Positions 1-8,929 are shown, numbered from the stretch's first letter. The stretch: DNA of 41,228 bases from an uncultured Clostridia bacterium (GCA_944392335.1 CALXWJ010000010.1:1-41228); one strand, 5' to 3'. Program-made: numbers and translations. The notes: generated by a model from the letters alone, not told the origin.

Positions 1-74
1 TGGCTGCGGAAGAAGGATTCGAACCCTCACAGAATGAGTCAGAGTCATTAGTGCTACCTTTACACTATTCCGCA
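1..74 (-). tRNA. tRNA-Gln (anticodon CUG)
   Basis: Read on the minus strand this is a complete 74-nt cloverleaf including an encoded CCA. The acceptor stem pairs TGCGGAA with TTCCGCA, with G as discriminator. The anticodon stem AATGA/TCATT holds the loop CTCTGAC, which gives anticodon CTG and decodes CAG. The T loop reads TTCGAAT. It lies 19 nt downstream of tRNA-Leu and probably shares its transcript. The gene ends exactly at the window edge, so any further tRNAs to the left cannot be seen. Confidence 0.95.
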
Positions 75-93
75 ATATATATTTGCGAGTTTT

Positions 94-178
94 TGGTGCG
101 AGGGACGAGACTTGAACTCGCAAGGTATGAACCACACGCCCCTCAAACGTGCGCGTCTGCCGATTCCGCCACCCTCGC
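94..178 (-). tRNA. tRNA-Leu (anticodon GAG)
   Basis: This is an 85-nt class II tRNA on the minus strand. The acceptor stem GCGAGGG pairs with CCCTCGC, followed by A and an encoded CCA. The anticodon stem CACGT/GCGTG carries the loop TTGAGGG, giving anticodon GAG for CTC codons. A long variable arm, typical of leucine tRNAs, separates the anticodon and T arms. It is the first gene of the two-tRNA unit. Confidence 0.94.
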
Positions 179-191
179 ATGAACACACATA

Positions 192-220
192 ATTATACCA
201 TTTTATTTTACCATTGTCAA
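192..220 (-). promoter_or_regulatory. Promoter of the tRNA-Leu/tRNA-Gln unit
   Basis: On the minus strand TTGACA (215-220) and TATAAT (192-197) are separated by exactly 17 nt. This is a perfect housekeeping sigma promoter 14 nt before the mature 5' end of tRNA-Leu, as expected for a stable-RNA promoter. Confidence 0.85.
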
Positions 221-308
221 GTATTTTTTAATAAAACAACATAAAATTAATATCTTTTAAGCTGATATAATTAATTATCCATATCACCTGATAAAAGGAT
301 ATGTATAA

Positions 309-348
309 ATCTGCGGGATTTCCCCATCTGCGGAGAAATCCCGCAGAT
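309..348 (-). terminator. Hairpin after the SGNH hydrolase gene
   Basis: A 14-bp perfect stem (309-322 with 335-348, core CTGCGGGATTTC and its complement) surrounds a 12-nt loop and starts directly after the stop codon at 350-352. The minus-strand sequence beyond the stem has only a weak T-rich stretch, so termination is plausible but not ideal. On the plus strand the stem is followed by a run of six T about 15 nt later. Confidence 0.55.
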
Positions 349-349
349 A

Positions 350-1318
350 TCAAAGTATCTTTTTTAATTCTTCCGTCAGATGTTTTGCAACAATAATATG
401 TCCGTCACGAAGCGGATGCAAGGGCTCTAAAGGTATCCACCCCGAAGAATCTATAAAATATATATTGTCATTATTTTCCTTATTGAATTTTTCTATCATA
501 TTTTTCAATTCATCAACATATACAATACAAAAAGCGCTTAATACAACAATTTTTGAACCGGGATTTTTCTTTCTTACAACATCCAGTAAATTTTTATATT
601 CAGCAACATATGTATCTGCCGACGCACCACTGTCATTGGCTCCATGATTTATAACTATAATATCCGAACCTTGAGCTTTTGCCTGCGAACCCTCAAAATT
701 ATACGGATATGACACCGCCGCTTTCGGCACAGAACCGCAGCCGCCTTTTGTGGCGCCAACTGCGCCATAGCCCATAATTACCGGCTTCATTCCCAATGCC
801 ATTGCCGTAAGATATGCATATGTGGCTGTGGAATCATCCTGATAAGGACGGTTAAACTGATCAAATTCATTAAATCTTCTGAATTCGTCTATCAATACGC
901 CTTCGGTTATGGAATCTCCTATAAATTCGATTATTTTGCGGTTATCCTCTGGCAAAATACCCACATCATCCGCTTCTGCACCTATAAAATTAATTTTTCC
1001 GATAAGAGGGTGGAACCAACGGTGCTGTATTTCGACAGCGCTCTTATAGATTATCTTAACATAATGTTCTTTATTTTCCTCGGTTTCTATTCTTATTGCT
1101 CGATCAACCGATACCTCTATTTTTGCGCCGTTATCAACGCTTATCCACAGATGAGGAACAGGATACATGTTCATTGCAAGATCAAAAAACAAGACCGTAT
1201 AGTCCCCTTTAAATGCAAGCTCTATCATGCCTCCCGGCGCGGTCGTTACCGCATTTTTTTCTGTTACATCCCATCTGCCCGTAAAGCGAACGGCATTACT
1301 GTCCGGATATATATACAT
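350..1318 (-). CDS. SGNH/GDSL-family esterase with N-terminal beta domain
   Basis: The 322-residue protein has an N-terminal beta-rich region (about 10-115) resembling the jelly-roll domain that precedes the catalytic domain in carbohydrate esterase family 2. An SGNH hydrolase domain (about 128-320) follows. Visible catalytic blocks are GDSITEG (Ser136), NHGAND (Asn228) and LHPLRDGH (His301). Glu298 stands where the usual Asp would be. The family deacetylates sugars or other esters. No signal peptide is visible, so it probably acts in the cytoplasm on imported oligosaccharides, which is an inference. ATG at 1318 is preceded by AAAGGGG. It lies downstream of rex with a 119-nt gap, which contains a perfect 12-bp tandem duplication (1371-1394). 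The exact substrate is unknown. Confidence 0.8.
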   Translation of the reverse strand: MYIYPDSNAVRFTGRWDVTEKNAVTTAPGGMIELAFKGDYTVLFFDLAMNMYPVPHLWISVDNGAKIEVSVDRAIRIETEENKEHYVKIIYKSAVEIQHRWFHPLIGKINFIGAEADDVGILPEDNRKIIEFIGDSITEGVLIDEFRRFNEFDQFNRPYQDDSTATYAYLTAMALGMKPVIMGYGAVGATKGGCGSVPKAAVSYPYNFEGSQAKAQGSDIIVINHGANDSGASADTYVAEYKNLLDVVRKKNPGSKIVVLSAFCIVYVDELKNMIEKFNKENNDNIYFIDSSGWIPLEPLHPLRDGHIIVAKHLTEELKKIL

Positions 1319-1370
1319 TTTATCATAACCCCTTTATTTTTAATTTGTAAAATTATCAGTGCTTAAAATA

Positions 1371-1394
1371 TCTCACACAGAATCTCACACAGAA
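1371..1394. repeat. 12-bp perfect tandem duplication
   Basis: The unit TCTCACACAGAA occurs twice back to back (1371-1382 and 1383-1394) in the short gap between rex and the SGNH esterase. Nothing else recognisable lies in this gap. It may be a simple replication duplication or a pair of regulator half-sites. Confidence 0.6.
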
Positions 1395-1437
1395 GAACGG
1401 CAAAAAATTCTGTAATATTACCAATACACATCAGCTA

Positions 1438-2088
1438 TCATAAATTTTCTTTATCCTCTTCAAGCTTTATTTTATAGGATAAGGTCATCAAGCTGTCTGA
1501 CATATGCACATTTTCAACAGCAACATGTTTTGCGGTTTTTATTTCTGCCGATGAAAAATTCAACAATCCTTTGATCCCGTATTCCGCCAATTTGTCGGCC
1601 AGCTCTATGACCTCACTCTTTGGCAAAGAAAGGATTGCAATTGATATATTATTCTTTTTAATAAAACGTTCTATGTCTTTTATGTGAAAAACAGGTTTTC
1701 CATTGATTTTAGTTCCGACCTTTTTTTCGTCAATATCAAATAAAGCCGTAATAGCAAAGCCCCTCTTTTCAAAGCTTGCGTGATTAGCCAGAGCCATTCC
1801 CAAATGTCCTGCACCGATTATTATTGCTTTATACCCGTTTTTCAATCCAAGGATCTGTGCAATCTCATTATGCAGGTATTCGACATTATATCCGTATCCC
1901 TGCTGGCCAAAACCTCCGAAATAGTTAAAGTCCTGCCTTATCTGAGAAGCGGTAACACTCATTTTTTCACTGAGCTTTCCCGATGATATACGCATTATAC
2001 CCTGATCAAGACATTCACCCAAATACCGGTAATATCTCGGCAGACGTTTTATTACAACCTCGGGTACATTTTTGTCTTTGTATTCCAA
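1438..2088 (-). CDS. rex: Redox-sensing transcriptional repressor Rex
   Basis: Rex senses the NADH/NAD+ ratio and represses fermentation and anaerobic respiration genes. The 216-residue protein has an N-terminal winged helix (about 8-75), with the family signatures KRLPRYYRYL and TASQIRQD followed by FGGFGQQGYGYNV. A Rossmann fold follows with the dinucleotide loop GAGHLG at 92-97. I chose TTG at 2088 because GAAAGGAA lies 10-12 nt upstream and family members begin about ten residues before this winged helix. The longer reading frame starts at another TTG (2115) without a ribosome site. It has its own promoter at 2138-2166. Confidence 0.95.
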   Translation of the reverse strand: MEYKDKNVPEVVIKRLPRYYRYLGECLDQGIMRISSGKLSEKMSVTASQIRQDFNYFGGFGQQGYGYNVEYLHNEIAQILGLKNGYKAIIIGAGHLGMALANHASFEKRGFAITALFDIDEKKVGTKINGKPVFHIKDIERFIKKNNISIAILSLPKSEVIELADKLAEYGIKGLLNFSSAEIKTAKHVAVENVHMSDSLMTLSYKIKLEEDKENL

Positions 2089-2137
2089 TGGTTTCCAATT
2101 CCTTTCAAAATTCAATTAAAAATTTTTATATTCAATT

Positions 2138-2166
2138 ATTATATATTATTTCTTTCTGAAAGTCAA
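2138..2166 (-). promoter_or_regulatory. Promoter of rex
   Basis: On the minus strand TTGACT (2161-2166) and TATAAT (2138-2143) are 17 nt apart. The predicted start near 2131 leaves a leader of about 40 nt, which supports the TTG start at 2088. I see no clear Rex palindrome overlapping it. Confidence 0.7.
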
Positions 2167-2214
2167 TTATGTAAATTAGTGTATTTTGAATAACGAAAAA
2201 CAACGGATAATTAT

Positions 2215-3003
2215 TTACTTTGAATAAAATCCTTTAAATTCAAGCCAATTTTTCATAAGACCGGGCCATTGGGAAACGTGTTTGTTATCGGGCGCAAGTC
2301 CCAGTCCGTGATGTCCCTCAGGGAATACATGAAGTTCAAATTTAATATTAAGGTCTCTTAACTTTTCCCCATATCTTAAACTGTTGCACACATTTACCGC
2401 CGCGTCATCCGAAGTATGCCATATAAACGCTTCGGGAGTTTTTTCGTCTGCAATATTTATCGGGTCAACCTCAGGTGCAAGATGAATATTGTCATCACCC
2501 AATAAATTACGTATTGAACCCACATGACATATTGCAAGACTGCTCATCTGTATTACAGGATATGCAAGTATCTGAAGATTAGGAAGATAGTCTTGTTTAT
2601 CTATTTCATCTGTACTTTCAAAGTCAATCCCCTTTCTGTATGTTGAAACAAGCGCGGCAAGATGTCCTCCCGCAGATGAACCCATAACAGCAACTTTTTC
2701 CGGATTTATACCGAATTTTTCAGCATTGTATCTTACATACCGCACAGCACGCCTTGCATCCAACAATTCTATAGGGAATCTGTGAGGGTCAACTCTGTAT
2801 TGAAGAACAAATGCGTCTATACCTATTGAATTAAAATAAAGCGCATATCCCTGCCCCTCATGAGGCGCTCTTGCACTGTATCCTCCTCCGGGATATATTA
2901 CAACGACGCCGTCGGATTTTCTGTCGGCTGCCTTGTAATATTCCAAAACAGGTTCTGTTTCACACATACCGGGAGTTTTATCCCACATTTTTAATGTTTC
3001 CAT
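2215..3003 (-). CDS. Alpha/beta hydrolase, acetyl-esterase-like
   Basis: The 262-residue protein belongs to the alpha/beta hydrolase fold, close to the esterase/lipase group that includes bacterial xylan acetylesterases. An oxyanion segment PGGG is at 38-41, the nucleophile elbow GSSAG has Ser110, the acid is in HTSDD (199/200) and the base is in EGHHG (231/232). No signal peptide is visible. The start is ATG 3003, because GGAGG sits 7 nt upstream; a longer frame to 3039 would translate the leader hairpin. It probably removes acetyl groups from imported oligosaccharides, like the nearby SGNH esterase, but the substrate is inferred. The gap to the upstream M42 gene is 169 nt. Confidence 0.8.
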   Translation of the reverse strand: METLKMWDKTPGMCETEPVLEYYKAADRKSDGVVVIYPGGGYSARAPHEGQGYALYFNSIGIDAFVLQYRVDPHRFPIELLDARRAVRYVRYNAEKFGINPEKVAVMGSSAGGHLAALVSTYRKGIDFESTDEIDKQDYLPNLQILAYPVIQMSSLAICHVGSIRNLLGDDNIHLAPEVDPINIADEKTPEAFIWHTSDDAAVNVCNSLRYGEKLRDLNIKFELHVFPEGHHGLGLAPDNKHVSQWPGLMKNWLEFKGFYSK

Positions 3004-3040
3004 ATTAATCCTCCGTTTCTCCGCCAACGCAGGCGGCACA
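3004..3040 (-). promoter_or_regulatory. Hairpin-ACGGAGG leader, copy 1
   Basis: On the minus strand a short GC hairpin (arms 3021-3025 and 3032-3036, CCGCC/GGCGG) is followed after 4 nt by ACGGAGG, which is the ribosome site of the alpha/beta hydrolase. TTTGTG precedes the hairpin. The same arrangement recurs before the M42 gene at 7787 and the DUF4330 gene at 33093. Confidence 0.5.
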
Positions 3041-3172
3041 AATTCTAACGCGAAATAAAAAGCAGAAGATTTTCGTTTTCAGGAGCGACAACGTATATGT
3101 ATACTTCCTGTCAGAAAAAACAACAATATGCAAAGCTTATTTTTCACGTTAATTTTCCTTTCAGTATTTATT

Positions 3173-4189
3173 TTATATAATTTCATCTATACCGTTAAGA
3201 TATTTTCTGCACAGTTCTTTTACCGCTTCTATGTCCTTTTCGGATGCAATTGAAACAGGTGAATGAAGGTATCTGCAAGGCACCGAAACAGAGGCGGTCT
3301 TTATTCCCCCCAACGATTTATGAATTGCTCCGGCGTCATTCCCTCCCGAAACAAGACTTTTATACTGTACCTTTATACCGTTTTTTTCTGCCGTATTATA
3401 CAGCCATTGAGAAAAATCCTTCGGTACAATTGTCGACCTGTCCATAATACTTACCGCCGCACCGTAATTCATGCGTGTTACGTATTCGTGTTCCTTTGCT
3501 CCCGGAACATCCGAACAGGTAGTGGATTCAACCACCAATGCTATATCCGGATTAATTCGGTTTGCAACAATCTGTGCGCCTCTTAATCCCACTTCCTCCT
3601 GTACGCAGAAGCAGAACCATGTATCATAAGGCAATTCTTCCTTTATCAGCTCACACAAAATACAGCATCCTGCCCTGTCATCAATGGCTTTTGCTTTTAT
3701 TGAGGACTCTCCCAGCTTTTCATATTCGGTATCAAATGCGGCATAATCACCTAACTTTACATATTTTCTTGCATCATCCGCATCCTTTGCACCTATATCA
3801 ATAAACAAATCACTTTCCTTGGGTACTTTTTCCCTTTCTGATTTTGTTGTAAGGTGTATGGCTTTAAGTCCGATTATACCTTTAACTTTATCTTTTCCTA
3901 TTCTCACCTTTTTTGAGATAATAACTCTTGTATCAATTCCGCCCACCGACTGAAATTCCAGATACCCATCTTTATTTATTCCGCTTACTATAAAACCCAC
4001 TTCATCCATATGGCATGAAATCATAACGGTTTTTTTACTGCTCTTTCCGCATTTTTTCAGCATCAGATTGCCCATGGTATCACAGATAATCTCATCGGCA
4101 TAATCTTTTGCATATTCCTTTATTATCTCTCTTACCTCTTTTTCGTTTCCGCTTACTCCGTCTGCGTTACACAATTTTTCTAATAACAT
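3173..4189 (-). CDS. M42 family metallo-aminopeptidase, paralogue 1
   Basis: M42 enzymes are cytosolic, tetrahedral, two-metal aminopeptidases that trim peptides. This 338-residue protein has the expected residues: SCHMDE (His60, Asp62), AIDDRAG (Asp170), QEEVGLRG (Glu198/199) and YLHSP (His309). Glu221 sits in VVESTT where paralogues 2 and 3 have Asp, which marks a different M42 subgroup. The start is ATG 4189 with GGAGG 7 nt upstream; the TTG two codons earlier lies inside that spacing. It overlaps the 3' end of paralogue 2 by 10 nt, so the two are translationally coupled. Confidence 0.9.
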   Translation of the reverse strand: MLLEKLCNADGVSGNEKEVREIIKEYAKDYADEIICDTMGNLMLKKCGKSSKKTVMISCHMDEVGFIVSGINKDGYLEFQSVGGIDTRVIISKKVRIGKDKVKGIIGLKAIHLTTKSEREKVPKESDLFIDIGAKDADDARKYVKLGDYAAFDTEYEKLGESSIKAKAIDDRAGCCILCELIKEELPYDTWFCFCVQEEVGLRGAQIVANRINPDIALVVESTTCSDVPGAKEHEYVTRMNYGAAVSIMDRSTIVPKDFSQWLYNTAEKNGIKVQYKSLVSGGNDAGAIHKSLGGIKTASVSVPCRYLHSPVSIASEKDIEAVKELCRKYLNGIDEII

Positions 4190-5211
4190 AGCCAATCCTC
4201 CGAAAATTCGTCGGATTCCTTTACAAACCGCTCTGTCAGTGACACGGTCGCTTCAAAATCCTTTAAATTCATTGTTTCCACACAGGTATGCATATATTTT
4301 AACGGTATTGACAATAATGCTGTCGGAACACCTGTTTTTGTGATCTGAATTGCCCATGCGTCTGTCCCCGTATTGCCGCCCGCAACCTCTGTATTTGTTT
4401 TTATGTCATATTTTTTTGAAATCTCAAAAAGCTTATCCGCCATTTTAGGATGAATGTTAGGGCCTATTGTAATTACCGTTCCCGTTCCCGCTTCAAAGGC
4501 TTCCTTTGAATTGTCGGGGGTTACTGCGTGACATACGTCAATAGCTATAGCCATATCCGGATTTACCGAAAATGCGGAAACCTTTGCACCTCTTAATCCT
4601 ACTTCCTCCTGTGTGGAAATAGATGCATATAAATCGGCGTCTATTTTATCAATACGGCGAAACACCTCAAGAACAGCCGCAACCCCCGCCCTGTCATCAA
4701 GGGTTTTTCCGCTGTAATTATTGTTTTTAAGCATACCCACCGACTGCGCCATAGTCGCCGAATCGCCTATAGATACCAAATTTTTTACTTCCTCCGCACT
4801 TAGTCCCGTATCAATGGCCATATCCTTGATTTTCACACTTTTGTCCGCTTCTCCGGCAGACTGCAAATGAGGGGGTTTTGCGCCTATAACACCCTTTATA
4901 TCCTTTTTTCCATGTATAATAACCTCGCATGACGGTAAAATCCTGCTGTCTACACCGCCTATGTTTACAAAGGATATAAACCCGTTCTCATCAATGCCCG
5001 ATACCATAAGCCCAATTTCATCCATGTGCGCTTCGAGCATGATTTTTTTATTGGATTTTTTTCCTTTTTTATACACAATAATATTCCCCAGATTATCTAT
5101 TTGTGTGCTGTCGCAATAAGGTTCAAACATCTTTGCGATCTTTTCGTTTATCCTGTATTCAAACCCCGAAATACCTCGCATATTGCTGAGCTCTTCTATT
5201 ATTTTTTCCAA
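4180..5211 (-). CDS. M42 family metallo-aminopeptidase, paralogue 2
   Basis: This 343-residue M42 aminopeptidase has AHMDE (His62, Asp64), TLDDRAG (Asp172), QEEVGLRG (Glu202/203), IDVCHA (Asp225) and KYMHT (His308). I place the start at TTG 5211, preceded by GGAG 8 nt upstream. This gives the normal family length and a 31-nt gap from murD. The frame stays open to 5442, but that extension lies inside murD, has low-complexity Lys/Ser-rich sequence and matches no M42 feature. It is coupled to paralogue 1 downstream. Confidence 0.9.
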   Translation of the reverse strand: MEKIIEELSNMRGISGFEYRINEKIAKMFEPYCDSTQIDNLGNIIVYKKGKKSNKKIMLEAHMDEIGLMVSGIDENGFISFVNIGGVDSRILPSCEVIIHGKKDIKGVIGAKPPHLQSAGEADKSVKIKDMAIDTGLSAEEVKNLVSIGDSATMAQSVGMLKNNNYSGKTLDDRAGVAAVLEVFRRIDKIDADLYASISTQEEVGLRGAKVSAFSVNPDMAIAIDVCHAVTPDNSKEAFEAGTGTVITIGPNIHPKMADKLFEISKKYDIKTNTEVAGGNTGTDAWAIQITKTGVPTALLSIPLKYMHTCVETMNLKDFEATVSLTERFVKESDEFSEDWLCY

Positions 5212-5242
5212 ATTATCATCTCCAGTAAAAAAACGTTTTCTT

Positions 5243-6619
5243 TTACAATTCATTAACCAGCTTCTTATACAGATTTCCTCTTTCTTCAAAATTGTTAAAC
5301 ATATCAAAGCTTGTGCTTGCGGGGGATAATAAAACAATATCTCCGCTTTTTGCATTTTGCTGTGCAAGCTTAACCGCCTCTTTGTACTCCTCAGCATGAA
5401 GTATTTTAACACAAGGCCCGATATCCAGTTTTTCATATGCATTATTTACTGCGTCTTCTATTACACCGGCTGTTGCACCTATCAATATAAGTGTTTTTAC
5501 TCCGTTGATTATGGGTTCTCCTATATCGTCATAGGGAATACCTTTATCCTTTCCCCCGGAAATCATAATAACTTTATCTTTAAATACCTTTAATGTATTT
5601 ATTGTTCTGTTAGGGCTTGAATCAATAGAGCTGTTATAATATTTTACACCGTCTTTTTCTCGTACAAACTCGAGCCTATGTTCTACCCCTCCGAAGCTCT
5701 TTGCAATTTCATTTATTGTGTCCCTGCTTACAAGGTCATGCACCGCGCCGATTGCCGCCATGTAGTTTTCAACATTGTGCATACCGGGGATTTTAATATC
5801 ACTGATTTTTAATACCGGTTCATCATTGTAAGAGATCATATCATTATCAATATAAATCAACGCATCGTTTTTTGTTGAAAAGCATCTGTATTCTCCCTTT
5901 GCCTCTTCACCTATTTTTCGTGTGACGTCATTTCCCGAATTTGCAACAAGAATATCTGTATTTTTTTGATATTTCATAATATTTTTCTTGGCGTCTATAT
6001 ACTCATCATAATCTTTGTGCATATCAAGATGATTTGGTGAAATATTTGTAATTACTGCAATTTCAGGGGACTTTCTCATGGTATGCAGCTGAAAGCTGGA
6101 AAGCTCCAAAACAACATAATCCTCGGGTTCCATTTCTCCTGTGTGAGTCAACAGCGGATTTCCGATATTTCCTCCGAGCCATGTTTTATATCCCTGTTTT
6201 TCAAGCATTTTATATATTAATGTTGTCGTCGTTGTTTTCCCGTCGCTTCCCGTAACCCCAATAATATGGGAAGGGCAGACATTAAAAAAAACTTCCATTT
6301 CAGAGGTCACGATACTTCCTTTTTTTCTTGCTTCGTTAAGCTGGGGGACATCAAAACGCATACCGGGCGTTTTAAAAATTATCTGCGCATCAATATCATC
6401 AAGATAATTGTCTCCGAGAACCAATTTAACTCCCAATGCCTTTAGATCATTATAATTTCCCCCCAATTTTTCGGCCGTTCTTTTATCGCGGGCAGTAACG
6501 TCTGCTCCCAATTTAACAAGATATTTTATCAACGGTAAATTACTTATTCCTATTCCGATAACGGTAACTCTTTTTTTATTCATTTCCGATTCAAATTCTT
6601 TTAATCTGATATTATTCAT
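5243..6619 (-). CDS. murD: UDP-N-acetylmuramoylalanine-D-glutamate ligase
   Basis: MurD adds D-glutamate to UDP-MurNAc-L-Ala in cytosolic peptidoglycan precursor synthesis, using ATP. The 458-residue protein has an N-terminal Rossmann-like nucleotide-binding segment (GIGISNLP, 22-29) and the ATP loop GSDGKTTTT (124-132). Mur central and C-terminal domains follow, with ISPNHLDMH and the closing LSPASTSFDMF region typical of MurD. The length is normal. ATG 6619 has AAAGGA 13 nt upstream, which is a little far; ATG at codon 13 is an alternative. It is unusual to find it outside a division/cell-wall cluster, between M42 peptidase genes. Confidence 0.93.
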   Translation of the reverse strand: MNNIRLKEFESEMNKKRVTVIGIGISNLPLIKYLVKLGADVTARDKRTAEKLGGNYNDLKALGVKLVLGDNYLDDIDAQIIFKTPGMRFDVPQLNEARKKGSIVTSEMEVFFNVCPSHIIGVTGSDGKTTTTTLIYKMLEKQGYKTWLGGNIGNPLLTHTGEMEPEDYVVLELSSFQLHTMRKSPEIAVITNISPNHLDMHKDYDEYIDAKKNIMKYQKNTDILVANSGNDVTRKIGEEAKGEYRCFSTKNDALIYIDNDMISYNDEPVLKISDIKIPGMHNVENYMAAIGAVHDLVSRDTINEIAKSFGGVEHRLEFVREKDGVKYYNSSIDSSPNRTINTLKVFKDKVIMISGGKDKGIPYDDIGEPIINGVKTLILIGATAGVIEDAVNNAYEKLDIGPCVKILHAEEYKEAVKLAQQNAKSGDIVLLSPASTSFDMFNNFEERGNLYKKLVNEL

Positions 6620-6815
6620 CTATAAAACCAATCCTTTCCAAACCATGAATAACAGTATTCCCATTAAAGCAAAATTTATTATTTTATGTCTTTGGAATAA
6701 ATTACTCATAATATTTAAAAATATAGGAAAATAACCGTAATTACCCGTACAAAATCTCTGAGTCATATTTATCCATTGAATTATTATTCATTTAAGCGCA
6801 AAGGCTGCCTTCTTG

Positions 6816-7787
6816 CTAACGAGCGTAATTTATAAATGCGGTCAACAGCTCGATACAGCTTTTTAGATCATCTTTTGAAACCATTTCGGAGGGGGAATGA
6901 ATATAACGTGTCGGGATTGAAATGCCGCCTGTTTTTACTCCAATACCTGACAAGGATATTGCCCCGGCGTCGGTACCTCCGTCATTCATTATCTCAAGCT
7001 GATACGGTATATTATTTTCTTTTGCAAGTTCAATAAGCAGACCTCTTATATAAGCATCACACAAAATTGATCTGTCCATGATTTTGACAGCTGCCCCTTT
7101 ACCCAATTTTACATCCATTTTAATGCCCTCCGGAGTATCTCCGGTGTCTGTTACGTCTATTGAAAGAGCATATTGGGGCGCTATTGAATACGCAGCGGTT
7201 TTCGCGCCTCGAAGACCCACCTCTTCCTGGGCCGTAAACACAAAATACAGATCATTTTCCGTTTTTACCCTTTTCATAGCTTCAAGCATAACATAGCATC
7301 CCGCACGATTGTCGAGTGCTTTTGATATGACGATATCTTCATTTTCCGTAAATTCGCCCATAAATACCGCCATGTCTCCTGTTTTTACCTTTTTTTCGGC
7401 ATCCTCACGATTTTTTGCCCCTATATCTATATATAATTTCGCGATTTTTCTATCTTTGTTATCCTCTTCGCTTCCGATAATTCCCACAACACCGTTTTCA
7501 AAACATACACGTCTTGCAAAAAGATCCTTGTTATACAGCCCGCCTACCGCTGAAAAACGTATAAATCCATTGTCATCTATAACCGTTGCAATAACACCGA
7601 TCTCATCCATATGGGCGGCGATCATGATCTTTTTGCCATTGCCTTTTTTGTGCGCTATAAGATTTCCCAACGTATCCACAATTACTTCATCTGTCAGCTT
7701 TTTTGCGTATTGTGCTATTGTATTTCTTATTTTGTCCTCACGTCCCGACGGTCCGTATCCGGACGCAAGTGTTTTTAAAAGTTCCAT
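6816..7787 (-). CDS. M42 family metallo-aminopeptidase, paralogue 3
   Basis: This 323-residue M42 enzyme, the first gene of the murD-M42 run, has AHMDE (His59, Asp61), ALDNRAG (Asp159), QEEVGLRG (Glu188/189), IDVTDT (Asp211) and RYIHSP (His297). The start is ATG 7787, with GGAG 6 nt upstream and the hairpin-ACGGAG leader. The frame extends to 7823, but that part translates the hairpin. The 196-nt gap to murD (6620-6815) shows no hairpin or promoter I can defend. All metal ligands are intact, so this is not a decayed copy. Confidence 0.9.
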   Translation of the reverse strand: MELLKTLASGYGPSGREDKIRNTIAQYAKKLTDEVIVDTLGNLIAHKKGNGKKIMIAAHMDEIGVIATVIDDNGFIRFSAVGGLYNKDLFARRVCFENGVVGIIGSEEDNKDRKIAKLYIDIGAKNREDAEKKVKTGDMAVFMGEFTENEDIVISKALDNRAGCYVMLEAMKRVKTENDLYFVFTAQEEVGLRGAKTAAYSIAPQYALSIDVTDTGDTPEGIKMDVKLGKGAAVKIMDRSILCDAYIRGLLIELAKENNIPYQLEIMNDGGTDAGAISLSGIGVKTGGISIPTRYIHSPSEMVSKDDLKSCIELLTAFINYAR

Positions 7788-7824
7788 ATTATTCTCCGTT
7801 CCGCCGTCATTTGTTAACGGCAAT
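7788..7824 (-). promoter_or_regulatory. Hairpin-ACGGAG leader, copy 2
   Basis: On the minus strand a hairpin with arms 7803-7807 and 7817-7821 (GCCGT/ACGGC) is followed after 3 nt by ACGGAG, the ribosome site of M42 paralogue 3. The design matches the leaders of the alpha/beta hydrolase and a DUF4330 gene, although stem sequence and loop differ. Confidence 0.45.
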
Positions 7825-7996
7825 ATAAATTTTTAAACTCTCAATATTGTATCATACCCGTTATTTTGTAAAAATTTACATTTTTTTATCATTATACCAC
7901 TTACGTCACAATAAATCAATCCAAAATTTTTAATAAAATATTTATTAAAGAATCGGTTAAATACAGGGAAACATACAACTATTTCCGATGTTTTGC

Positions 7997-8025
7997 TTTA
8001 CAAAACAATAACATAATGCTATAAT
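7997..8025 (+). promoter_or_regulatory. Promoter of the AraC-family gene
   Basis: TTTACA (7997-8002) and TATAAT (8020-8025) are 17 nt apart. The predicted start near 8032 leaves a leader of about 40 nt before ATG 8073. The rest of the 285-nt gap back to 7788 is AT-rich and contains the leader of the divergent M42 gene. Confidence 0.7.
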
Positions 8026-8072
8026 ACACCTGAAAGCGTCTGTTTTTATTAAATTTTGTGAGGTATACACGC

Positions 8073-8888
8073 ATGAATAATGAATTTTTGATTTTTGCCC
8101 CGCCGGATGATACAAACGATATTTTTTGCATAACAATGGCAGGAATTACCTATAAAAACCCAAATTACAGCGTTAAAAGAAACAATTCAAAACAATTTAC
8201 TCTTGAATATATAATATCAGGTGAAGGAACGATATTTAATAACGGTGAAAAATATCATGTCGGCAAAGGTGATATGTATATGCTTCAGCCCGGTTCAGAT
8301 CATTATTATTATGCCGATACACAGAATCCATGGGAAAAAATATGGATAAACGCTCATGGAAATCTTATTGAAAATCTTACAAGGGCCTATGGAATATATT
8401 CAACCGTTATATTTAAAAATACCAATGGATATGCACTTTTAAAAAAAGCCGTTGACATATGCTGCAATCATACTTTATCTGCCGTCCAAATCAACGATCA
8501 AATCGCCCTTATTTTTCATGAACTTGTCATTATGATGAGCAACAGCGTCAAAAAAACAAATGTTGTAAGTAAGGAGGCAGATATTTTAAGAAATTATCTG
8601 AATATGCATATTAATGAAAACGTAACGATAAGAGAATTATCCGAATTGATTTTCCGAAGCGAATCACAGACCATAAGAATATTTAAAAAATATTTTAATG
8701 ATACCCCTTATGAATACCTTATGAAAAATAAAATTAATCGTGCAAAAACTCTTTTAAAAAATACAGATATGAAGGTAAAGGATATTGCATTCAGTCTGGG
8801 ATTTTGTGACGAACACTATTTTTCAAGCATCTTTAAACACCGTACCTCAATGACTCCGAAAGAATATAAACAGAATTCCCATGATTAA
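8073..8888 (+). CDS. AraC-family transcriptional regulator with cupin sensor
   Basis: The 271-residue protein has an N-terminal AraC-type cupin (about 15-110), including the usual GKGDMYMLQPGSDHYYY stretch. Two helix-turn-helix motifs follow in the C-terminal 100 residues (ITIRELSE-like first helix region, then MKVKDIAFSLGFCDEHYFSSIFKH). Such regulators usually bind a sugar and activate carbohydrate genes. I use ATG 8073 because GAGG lies 9 nt upstream; GTG 8058 overlaps that ribosome site. No adjacent transporter or glycosidase is on the same strand, so its target may be the esterases to the left or genes outside the window. Confidence 0.88.
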   Translation: MNNEFLIFAPPDDTNDIFCITMAGITYKNPNYSVKRNNSKQFTLEYIISGEGTIFNNGEKYHVGKGDMYMLQPGSDHYYYADTQNPWEKIWINAHGNLIENLTRAYGIYSTVIFKNTNGYALLKKAVDICCNHTLSAVQINDQIALIFHELVIMMSNSVKKTNVVSKEADILRNYLNMHINENVTIRELSELIFRSESQTIRIFKKYFNDTPYEYLMKNKINRAKTLLKNTDMKVKDIAFSLGFCDEHYFSSIFKHRTSMTPKEYKQNSHD

Positions 8889-8929
8889 AGTTTATTGTCC
8901 TTATTCAGAAATGTAAAGCGGTTCGGTTA

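Noticed and set aside
5212..5442. N-terminal extension of M42 paralogue 2
   Set aside because: It overlaps murD, lacks family features, and a TTG with a good ribosome site at 5211 gives the normal length.
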